A DNA stretch of 64,000 nt from Rachycentron canadum (Eukaryota > Chordata > Actinopteri > Carangiformes > Rachycentridae): assembly GCA_038496675.1 (NCBI GenBank), contig CM076668.1, positions 4,034,076 through 4,098,075 on the forward strand, in the 5' to 3' direction. Below the pieces are notes generated by a model. That model saw only the letters and a list, made by a program, of their open reading frames with translations, had not been told where the DNA came from and ran no database searches. This document shows, in pieces, positions 25,721 through 36,500 of this stretch (positions are counted from its first letter, which is position 1; each line of letters starts with the position of its first letter). A program made the position numbers and the translations under genes.

Positions 25721-28700
25721 ACTATTAAAGCGATTCCAATAAAATTTGTGCAGATATTCATGGTGCCCTGAGGACTCATTATGATTTGTGGGTTGCATGA
25801 AATGTCTCAACAATGACTTGATGCATTGGCATGAAATATGGATCCCACATTTATATTCCCTCCAGGGTGAACAGTGCTAATTTTGGTGAATTGTGCAATC
25901 CTTTGTTGCGCTTGTATTCAGCCATAAATCAATCTCAGCTGTAGTTTTTTTTTTAATGCTAATGGGGAAATGTTAGCGAAACTAAGGTTTTGAACATCAT
26001 AAATATTGTACTTTGTGTCACGTTGTGTCTACACAGGAGGTGTAGCATGAGGACAATGTCAGCAGAGCAGCAGCAGCAGCTCTGGTACTGTTCAGGTACA
26101 GTACTCAGTTGTAGGCCACCCATGTTTTGGAGGGAGTCAGAGGCCAATAGTCAATGTGATTGTGGAAAACTTGTCCAGAAGTCTAAAAACAGACTACGCT
26201 TTGGGTTGCCCTTTGCTATTTTAATGAATAGGTATCAGTGTTGGATTGTGGTATAAAGCAATTGTAGCATCAGTTTATAATAGTTTGTTTAAGAAACCAA
26301 AAATCCTCCTACCATCATTAAAGATACATTTGATTGTTGCCTTTCAACAGTTTTCATAGAGACTATTTCTTTGGTAAAAAAAAAAGGTCATTACACTGAA
26401 AACTGTTCAAAGTGAAAGTTAATTTTATTTTTTTAGTCTTGTCAGAACCAAAAATCTATTCAGTTTGGATGAACTAACCTTTAGGCTTCTCTTTCTGTTT
26501 TAATGTTGCCTCTGTCTCCTTCTCTCCATCTCTTTCCTCCTCTCTCACACTCACTCCCATCTGCCCTCATCAGTTACAGTACATGATCTCAGGAATTATC
26601 AGCCAGCAACACTTGGCGCTTGTTAATGATGTCATCATTACTTCCCCGTGGGGACGTTGAGGTCAGCTGAGGAATGATAAAGGACTTTTAGTTAAACACC
26701 AGAATCGTGTTGTTAACCCCCAAATTGGTAGTACAAACAAGATTACTGTGTTTTTGGAGGAAGTCGGGCTTCGGAGACTTGGCTGTGGTACTGAGTGCTG
26801 TTCCAAGAATCTGGGTTTCTGTGGGCGGGAATAGGAAGATGGGCACAATGTGGGAGGTTCACAAAAAAAAAAAAATACTGTCTGAGAAGAAATGAGACAG
26901 TGAGACTGCATATTGTGCTGCAAACACTGCATTTTGTCAGTCAAACTTTGTAGCTGTGGTTACGTCCCCCAAATTTCAGTTCAGGCCGGGAACACAGTGC
27001 CTGGGTTGCATGTGGCTGCCGTAGATGACCTGCTGCACAGAAGCACACGTGTGCGTTCACAGCTGCTGCGTCACTGCTACTGACAGCTCAATCTCACTAC
27101 ACACAATTTGCAAGCTGCTCGAACGTTGGATTTATTTTCATTGTAAATTATTGTGTGATTGATTTTTGACAGAAAACGTCACTTTTCTGCATTCGTGCAA
27201 AAGTACTCAAAGGAACTCAGTATGTTGCAAGGACTACTGCATGACCCCATGTTGACTTTCGAGCAGAACTTTCCAACTTTATCCATTTTAATTTAAAAAC
27301 TTGCTGCTTTGTTCATGATGATAAGGAAACACCCCTTCACTGGATCACGCCTGTTGGAAAATCATTACCAGACCATTATAACTGTGTTGTCCAGGTTGGC
27401 CTCTGTTTGTTGAGTTCAAACTTTCTGACTGAAAATACTGCAAAGCAATTTTAAATTTAAAGTATAGTAGTGTAATCCATGATGATAAAGGCAAGCTCCA
27501 GAATAAAATGACTTTACTTAAACTGGTATGTAAAACTGAAAATGATCATCCTCTGCCAAAAACAGATTATCACCCAGTTTATTTATGTAACTTCTTTTAT
27601 CTAGATTAAAAAGTGATTTTGCAACTTAAATGTGCCTTTGAACCCAATGATTAAAACCAAGCAAGCAGGCATATGTAAACATATATTATATGACTATAGT
27701 ACTGTCTGTTTCCAGTGTGTATATTTGTTTTGTAGGTCTAATCCGTCCTTGTTGAGGATGCCTAACGTTTTAAAAAATAGGCTGTAACAGTAACAGCAAT
27801 AAAGAATAGGGTATTATAGTTCCTGAGTGAGATCCCCTATGAATAAATTATGCTGGACAACAGACATCACACCTTCTTCTGTCATGTGGCCCTTGTTCAA
27901 CTTGGGCCAAGGGTCAGGGGTCAACCTGGCGGCAGGAGTGAACCGGTGGTGGTAGGGGCTACACCAGGAGTGCTACACTAACTCTGTAGTCTTTCTGATG
28001 AATTTGCTGCTGGCGAGATGACTGTTGTCTCAATGATCTGTGGAGACTGTTACTGCTTTGATTGGCCTTTATGCATTTTCAAATATCCATGTAATGATCT
28101 TTTGAGAATTATCAAACAGCAGTTGTCCAGCTGTCAGACATTTTTGTGCCCCCATAGAACCAGGTGTGGATAGCTTAAAAATCTATAATGTAACGCCCGT
28201 ATTTCTTTTCCTGTAAAGAGTTAATGAGAAGCTAAAGGCCACTCACATCTGTACTGAGCTAGAGTTGGATTAAGCCCAGCTTACAATAAGGACTTTATGT
28301 TAGCCAAGCAGTCTTTGTGCTAAGCTAGGTTGGCATCCCTATGTCTACCTGCACCTCTAAAGCTCACTAAATAACAACTTGTGCCTTGTTTGTTCTCAAA
28401 GAAATGCAAGTTTTAAGGCTGGTTTTATCGCTAATTTATGAGGAATAATTCTTTGCAGTGGTCCTTTAAGTGTCCCTTAAATTAGTGGTTTTATATCACA
28501 TTTCTTTATGCACATGGATAAAACTTAGTTATTAGTGCGTTTTGCTATTTAGCATCTCTTTCAGTTTTGGACAGAAGCAGGACAGTTTCTGTTTCCTGTT
28601 TTTTTCGCTCAGTTAACCAATCTCTGGTTCCAGACACCTTCCTAACAGCCAAACATGAGGCTGGTATCAATCCTTTAATTTGACTCTCAGCAAATATACA

Positions 28701-29276
28701 TTTCCAAAAATGTGAAACTGCAAAACACGCACAGCCAAAGCATTTGGCATTTGGGAGTTTCCTCAGAAACTGCCACCAGAAATGTAATGTTTCATATGTA
28801 AACCTATTTTGTCAGTGTCCTGGGTTTATGTAAGTAATACTTTTCAAAAACACTTAGTGAAAGCTAAATGCACTTTCATTGTGAACTCACTGTGAAGCTT
28901 GAAAGTTACAGGTGTACTACTTGTCTCGCATCTATCTACAGAACAAGTGGGGAAGCCCCGGTCTGAGCTAATGACTGCTGTTGATCAGCTGTTCGCCTGA
29001 GTCAGCACGTAATCTCCCTCAGAGAGAGTAGATGATTGACACCTCAGCACCTTCCCTCACACCCCCACACCTTACACCCACTACTCCAGCCCCTCCAGGT
29101 GTGCTTAACTTAGCTTTAATTTAACACTGTGTGTGTGTGTGTGTGTGTGTGTGGACATAGATGACCCTCACAGCTGCGGTGTCACTGACATCAGCACTGC
29201 AGTTGGAAGACCCCTTTAATTAGACTTGGGTGCCCTGTCATCACATACTGCTGTTATCCCCCAAGCAGCTGGCACA
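25721..29276. other. Intergenic, no gene recognised
   Basis: No supported coding sequence. Around 26575-26670 and 28960-29045 the sequence is less AT-biased and free of obvious repeats, which would fit non-coding conserved elements, but I have no comparison to show it. A (TG)n tract lies at about 29130-29152. Confidence 0.4.
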
Positions 29277-29324
<48 letters not shown>

Positions 29325-29824
29325 NNNNNNNNNNNNNNNNNNNNNNNNNNNNNNNNNNNNNNNNNNNNNNNNNNNNNNNNNNNNNNNNNNNNNNNNNNNN
29401 NNNNNNNNNNNNNNNNNNNNNNNNNNNNNNNNNNNNNNNNNNNNNNNNNNNNNNNNNNNNNNNNNNNNNNNNNNNNNNNNNNNNNNNNNNNNNNNNNNNN
29501 NNNNNNNNNNNNNNNNNNNNNNNNNNNNNNNNNNNNNNNNNNNNNNNNNNNNNNNNNNNNNNNNNNNNNNNNNNNNNNNNNNNNNNNNNNNNNNNNNNNN
29601 NNNNNNNNNNNNNNNNNNNNNNNNNNNNNNNNNNNNNNNNNNNNNNNNNNNNNNNNNNNNNNNNNNNNNNNNNNNNNNNNNNNNNNNNNNNNNNNNNNNN
29701 NNNNNNNNNNNNNNNNNNNNNNNNNNNNNNNNNNNNNNNNNNNNNNNNNNNNNNNNNNNNNNNNNNNNNNNNNNNNNNNNNNNNNNNNNNNNNNNNNNNN
29801 NNNNNNNNNNNNNNNNNNNNNNNN
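29277..29824. repeat. (CA)n microsatellite followed by a 500-bp assembly gap
   Basis: About 48 bp of CA repeats run directly into N (29325-29824), exactly 500 positions, which looks like a default-length gap. Sequence resumes with GC-rich unique DNA. The true distance between the flanks is unknown. Confidence 0.95.
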
Positions 29825-30184
29825 GGTGCCCCCGGCGGACTGTCACCCATCCATAGGCAGGTAGCTGCGCTACCCCAATCTTTTGAAATAACCCTATATA
29901 CTTCTTCTTTGTACAGATCTGATCATAGCCAGTCTGCTTCCCACATTTCCAATGATAAAACAGTGACAGAGTTCACCTGTCCTAATTTACTTCAATCAAT
30001 CAAAACTGGTCTGGTGCGTTTTTGGTAATTGCTTTGATTGATAGTAGTTTGTTTTAATTTTGATCCAAAAAGTAATTTACATGGTTTCATATATGTGATT
30101 CTCATATCAAAATGACAAAGAGAATCTAGTCATTTATTCATTTTTTTTTCAAATAAAAAGCAAGAGTCTCATTATAGAAAAGTA

Positions 30185-30195
30185 TTTATTTTATT
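30185..30195 (-). promoter_or_regulatory. Polyadenylation signals for the NLR gene
   Basis: On the minus strand two overlapping AATAAA hexamers (tttatt at 30185-30190 and 30190-30195 on plus) lie about 350 bp downstream of the predicted NLR stop codon. A second AATAAA lies nearer the last LRR exon, in 'acatgaaataaagctg' near 30680, and could serve transcripts that read through the last donor. Confidence 0.6.
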
Positions 30196-30543
30196 TTTAA
30201 ATCACACTATCATCACAGTCTTTGAAGGATGTTTCACAATTAGTAACATTGATGTCTGAGTCAGAGGTAACTTAATATAAAACATGAAATAAATAAAAAA
30301 AATAAACTTGGACTGTTGACATTCAGCTGAGTCCAGAGACACTGACGATGAATGTCAGATTCAAAGGCACTCAGGGATCATGGTGGACTGGACTCTGAGT
30401 TGTTCTCAGACCAGTTTAGACTGCAGCGCTAAGCATCATCTCCACTTCTCAGTCACTGCTGGAAGAAGCTCTCCCTCATGCCGCCTCCCAGTAAAATGGT
30501 CCAGTCAAAGCCTTTGAACACACAAGCTGCTGCTGCTGCTGCT

Positions 30544-33500
30544 TCAGGTTCTGTGGATCATCACACACACACAAAACATGACAGATTGTCAGGTTCAGAT
30601 CGGATATGATGTTGCGACAGTTTGATGAATGAGGACCACTGTCCTTGTTCATCTGTGAGGTCGTCAGCTATAATCAGCTTTATTTCATGTACACAGCAAC
30701 ACAACAGTTGTCTTTACATCAACTCAACACACAATCACAGCAAACGTCTTGCTGTTCTGTTGAGTTTACTGAGGAAAGAGCCTGAGAAGGTTGGAGGTTT
30801 ACAGGAAACATGAGATCTTTGCTCTGAGACTAACTATGTTTAGTACAACATTGCAGAAAGCAGCATGGACTCCACCCCTTTACTGACCTCAGATTCTCCA
30901 GTCCACAGTCTTTACTCTTCTTGAAATCACGGAGTTCCTTCAGGTCTGAATCCTGCAGGTGGTTTCCACTCAGGTCCAGGAATCTCAGATGGGAGGGGTT
31001 GGACTTCAGAGCTGAGGCCAGAGAAGAGCAGCTGATCTTTGTCAAGCTGCAGCCCTTCAATCTGAATGAAGAATAAAAGTTGTGACTTTAGGAGACAAAG
31101 TTGCTGCTTGAAACCACAAACAGGCAAACAGACAAAGTAAAAACAGCTCTCACTGAAATGAATGACAACATGCTGCTGCTTCAGTGAAGACGTAGTGACT
31201 CCACCTCTTCCACCCCACAGCTGTTATAGATTCTAGATAAATTGTTGTCTGACAGATTAAATGTGTTTCTGTTGCTTTAAAAAGTCATGAGGTAAAATCT
31301 GAAGAGAAATACTGGACCAGAGAAGAAGAAAATAGACGTCACCATGAAGATCCTCAGTGTGGATCAGTAGAACATCAGCCTTATGTCTGCAGGTCAGTGT
31401 CAGCACAACTTTAACATCACATTCGTCTCAGCACAGAAATAAAACATGAATCTGACCTCAGAATCTCCAGTCCACAGTCTGGACTCTCCAGAAAACCACA
31501 CAGACTCTTCACTCCTGGATCCTTCAGGTCCAAGTTTCTACTCAGGTCCAGGTATTTCAGATGAGAGGGGTTGCTCTTCAGAGCTGATACCAGAAAAGAG
31601 CAGCTGCTCTCTGACAGACCGCAGCCCCACAATCTGAAATAAAGAATAATCCATGTTGATAAAATGACTCAGATATATCCTGAACAACGATCTTTGTCCA
31701 TGATCTATGATCTGAGTCAGTAGAATACAACATTGTCAACACAAATGTTGTGTTAAAGGTGAAAATACACACACAAATAAATTAAATTAGCATCAATGCA
31801 GCAGCAGGACCGATACCTGCTCCTTTGTGTGAGGAGGAACATGAGGAGCACTGCCAGAGCCCTACAAAATGAACTCCATCAGGTCACTGGTGTTAATGTT
31901 TCTGACTGTTAGACTGTTAAACTGTTAGAAAAACACTCCATGAGGGTGACATGTGGCCCCATGTCCTCTAGTGGGATTTGTGCTCACAGTCCAGCACTGT
32001 ACAGCTCTTCGCCAGAAAACACCGGGATTGGCAGGTCCACCGTTAGTGCCCCATTCTCTTCACAAATGAGAGTGAGTTCACACTGAGCACATGTGAATGC
32101 TGTAGTAAACATTACACTACCTGTAACATCATTCAGCATGAAAAGTTTGACAATGGGTCAGTGATGGTGTGGGGGGGCATAACCTTGGAGGATCACACAG
32201 ACCTCGATGTCGTCGCCAATAGTACCAGACTGCTATTAGGTACTGAGATGAAATCCACAGAGCAATTGTCAGACCTTATGCTGGTGTAGTGGGCCCTGTT
32301 TCCTCTTGGTGTTGTGGGCCCTGGTTCCTCCTGGTGTCGTGGGCCCTGGTTCCTCCTGGTGTCGTGGGCCCTGGTTCCTCTTGGTGTAGTGGGCCCTGGT
32401 TCCTCCTGGTGTAGTGGGCCCTGTTTCCTCTTGGTGTAGTGGGCCCATGTTCCTCTTGGTGCAGTGGGCCCTGGTTCTTCTGTTGCAGGACAATGCCTGA
32501 CCTCATGTGGCCAGAGTGTGTAGGCAGAGTGTGTACTGGTTTCCATTGACAGTTGTTACCGTGTTTTGTTCATGAATAAAGATTTTGAGCCTTAACAATT
32601 CATTAATCAAGATCCAATGTGTGATTTAAGTGTTTTATAATAATAATTTATCCAAGTTAATGGGGCGTAGCATGTTAATATTGACAAACATTTCAGCATT
32701 AATATCTCTGTGCCTGTTGCTATGCTGCTTCTCACTAATATGATCAGGTCGCCGGTGTCCCATTTAAACTTCATAGGTGTATAATAATAATGCAGACTGT
32801 AAACTGTTGGGTCACATTAAGTGTGAATTGTCCTGTCTTTCAGAAATAACTGTTGTCAAAGTGAAGCATCTCACTTTGGGAGACTGCTTTTGGAGCAGTG
32901 GAGGAAATTTATTAACACTAAAGTAGATTTCACCAGACGATTTAGAAGACGTGTCTTTTCAGCCACAAAACTAAAGAAAACTCTTAATTTTAAATAGTCA
33001 TGTGCTGTGCATTGTGTGGGGGTTTGGAGGTGGGCAGGACCAAGGGATGTATTGACGTCAGTCGCGCTAAGAAGGAAGGTCTGGACCCCATACGAGGCAT
33101 TTCATACAAATGAAACAACTGAAATTTGGTTTTGCATTAAGTTACTCCCTTCGTTGTGAACCTTGAGCCTTGTGACTCTGTAAAACATTTACATGCACAA
33201 AAATCTATAACACACTACAAGAGAGGGAAAAACTAGAAAGGCATAATAGAGCCCCTGTAAGGATATACACTGATCAGCCATGACTACTGACGGGTCAAGT
33301 GAATAAATTTTGTTTGTTTACCATGGGCACTGTAGCTCAAACTGCTGAAAAAGTTCATGCTGGTTCTGATGGAAAGGAGTCAGAACAGAGAGCATCAGTT
33401 TGTTGTGTATGGGGCTGTGTAGTCTCAGACTGGTCAGGGTGTCCATGCTGACCCCTGTCCACCACCAAAATCTCCTACAATGGACACAGGAGCGTCAGAA

Positions 33501-36500
33501 CTGGACCATGGGGCAATTGAAGAAAGTGGTCTGGTCTAAGGGATCAGGTTTTCTTTTACATTGTGTGGTGCCTGGTGCCCAGGTAAGAGACACACACCAA
33601 ACGCATGGGCACCAGGCACCAGGATGCACCATGGGAAGAGGACAAGCTGGTGGAGACGGTGTGATGCTTTGGGCAGTGTTCAACTGGGAAACCTTGGGTC
33701 CTGCCATCATGCGGATGTTACTTTGACACATCCCACCTCCCTAAACACTTGTCTTATCATTTGTTTAGGTACCATATACCACAACGTTCAGAGGTCTAGA
33801 GGAGTCGATGCTTCAAGAGGTAGCAAAGAGGGGACCTACACAATATTTGTCAGGTAGTCATAATGTTACAGCTGATCGGTGTAAGATTTACAATAGTTAA
33901 CTGACCTCAGAGTCTCCAGTTTGCAGTCTGGACTCTCCAAAAAAACACACAGATCTTTCACTCCTGAATCCTGTAGGTCCTGGTTTCGACTCAGGTCCAG
34001 GAATCTCAGATGGGAGGGGTTGGACTTCAGAGCTGAGGCCAGAGAAGAGCAGCTGATCTTTGTCAAGCTGCAGCCCCACAATCTGAATGAAGTATAAAAG
34101 ACGTGACTTTAGGAGACAAAGTTGCTGCTTGAAACCATAAACAGGCAAACAGACAAAGTAAAATCCGCTCTCATTGAAATGAATGACAACATGCTGCTGC
34201 TTCAATGAAGACGTAGTGACTCCACCTCTTCCACCCCACAGCTCCACCTGTGGCTCCATCTATACAAACTCTTATTGAGCAGATTTTACTAAAGATCCTC
34301 AAGTTTTCATCTCAGGCTGAAGTTTGGAGACATGAGAACAAAACTGTATAGATACATTATAATTTCACTAGTTTATGGTACAGTAGAGACACAGACACTT
34401 GGTGACTGATATTTACCAGAGTCAGAACCTGTTGCTATGACAACCTGGGTTTGATTATTGGAGCCAGTACAAACATCACAGAGCTTTATAAAAGTGTTGG
34501 GACCATCAGCTGTTATAGATTCTAGATAAATTGTTGTCTGACAGATTAAATGTGTTTCTGTTGCTTTAAAAAGTCATGAGGTAAAATCTGACGAGAAATA
34601 CTGGACTAAAACCAGAGAAGAAGAAAACAGACGTCACCACGAAGATCCTCAGTGTGGATCAGTAGAACATCAGCCTTATGTCTGCAGGTCAGTGTCAGCA
34701 CAACTTTAACATCACATTCGTCTCAGCACAGAAATAAAACATGAATCTGACCTCAGAGTCTCCAGTCCACAGTCTGGACTCTCCAGAAAACCACACAGAC
34801 TCTTCACTCCTGGATCCTTCATTTGGTCGTTTTTATTCAGGTCCAGGTATCTCAGATGAGAGGGGTTGTTCTTCAGAGCTGAGACCAGAGAAGAGCAGCT
34901 GCTCTCTGACAGACTGCAGCCCCACAATCTGAAATAAAGAATAATCCATGTTGATAAAATAATTGATCATCAATCGGATATGTCTATGATCAGTGACGAT
35001 TGATGATACACACATCATCCAAATGTCAGCACAACATTCACACACCTGCTGCTGACCTCAGTTCAGCAGCAACAACCAGCTCACGTTCAGAGCCTCCTGC
35101 TGTGAACAACCTTGAGCTTGATCCACTGAAAGTAGAATCGATCTTATTTACACATGGACCCTCCAGTGAGGAACAGACTGAGTAAGGGCGGGGTTAATGA
35201 AGGTCACAGAGCAGAGAGGTCAACCAGCCCTTCAGCTCAGGAGAGCATCCACAGTTTAGGTCTGATAGTTCATTACCAAAGTTTCTATGAGGGTCAGTGT
35301 CAGTCTGGTCTGGTAACTGCTCCCTGAAGTACAATGCAGTGACCACCTGTGTGATTAATGATACATCAAATGTTAAACGCCAACTTCCAGTGGACATCAG
35401 GATTCAGACCAGGCTCCTTTGCCTCTGCTGCCACCTCTGTCTGTCTGTTTCCTCTCGTAGATCGTTTCTACTGCGTCCTCCCGTCGTCCTCTCAACTTCA
35501 CAAAATACACAACCTGCTGTGTTTCTGACCACGACACAACACCTGCTTTCAGATCAGCTGCTTTCCAGCTGTTTTCCTAGATCTACTCTGATTGGCCAGT
35601 CCCTCCCTGCCTTCAAGCTGCATCATGTCTGTTCAAAGCTGCTTCCTGAGTTGTTCACCCTCACAAACAATTAAAATCCATTTTGTCTCCTTCTGCCTCA
35701 AGTCAGTTTAGCTCTGAGCTCTTAGTCGCAGTGGCTGCTGGGAGAGAGACGTCGCTTTGGTCCTGTTCAGATCAGCCGCTGCAAAAGATCTGTGAGACTG
35801 TTGCAGTTTGATTCTCATGAAGTTTCATTTTAAGATAAAACAATGTAAAGTAATTCTCTGCTGCTCTGAGTCACAAACACTACGGCTGCTCTCATCAGGG
35901 AGGAAAGGGACACTTCATTCTACCAGGAAATGACCAGCTGCAAAATCCTGAAAATATACCAACTTTGTTGTGAAAAGTTATCTTTATCTTTCACAACCAA
36001 AGTAAAGTGAAAAACTTGACCTGAACATAAACCTACAACTGATCCAGTAAGTGGACTGACCTCAGAGTCTCCAGTCTACAGTTTGGACTCTCCAGTCCAG
36101 CAGACAGAAGCTTTACTCCTGAATCCTCCAAAGAGTTTCCACTCAGGTCCAGGTCTCTCAGATAGGAGGGGTTGGACTTCAGAGCTGAGGCAACAACTTC
36201 ATAGTGAGTCTTTGAGAGTGGACATTGACCAAGTCTGTGATGAGAGAAAATATAGAATTTGTTAGAATAAATGAAAATTGTGTTTATCTTCATTTTATCT
36301 TCATCATCTAATTTGCTGATCAATAATGATATTAATCACGTCTGGACTCACCGAGCCTTCCTGCAGTTCCTCACAGCTGGGATCAGTCTCCGTCGTCCCT
36401 CCATTGATGTGTTGTAGTTGTTCAGGTCCAACTCATCCAGAACCTGCTCTGACATCTGCAGCATGTAGGCCAGAGCTGAGCAGTGGATCTCAGAGATTCT

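Larger units (their letters stand above)
30888..34928 (-). repeat. Tandemly duplicated LRR exon pair within the NLR gene
   Basis: LRR exons 34752-34928 and 31457-31633 are near copies ([10 protein letters not shown]... / [10 protein letters not shown]..., both ending in ...LRSDSCF when read past the donor). Exons 33906-34082 and 30888-31061 are near copies of each other ([17 protein letters not shown]). The introns between the paired exons also align closely (31062-31456 with 34083-34751), so the unit that duplicated was an exon-intron-exon block. The distal copy has about 268 extra bp at 34241-34508. Confidence 0.9.

Noticed and set aside
30450..30550. B30.2-like phrase (LTGPFYWEAA) after the last NLR LRR exon
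   Set aside because: It resembles the start of a SPRY domain, but the in-phase splice at 30550 hits a stop after two residues and the phrase itself ends in a stop after a few codons. At most it is a relic in the 3' UTR.
32193..32546. Three overlapping minus-strand ORFs with Pro/Thr/His-rich repeats
   Set aside because: All three frames are open only because of the 25-bp minisatellite; the peptides are frame-shifted readings of the same DNA repeat.
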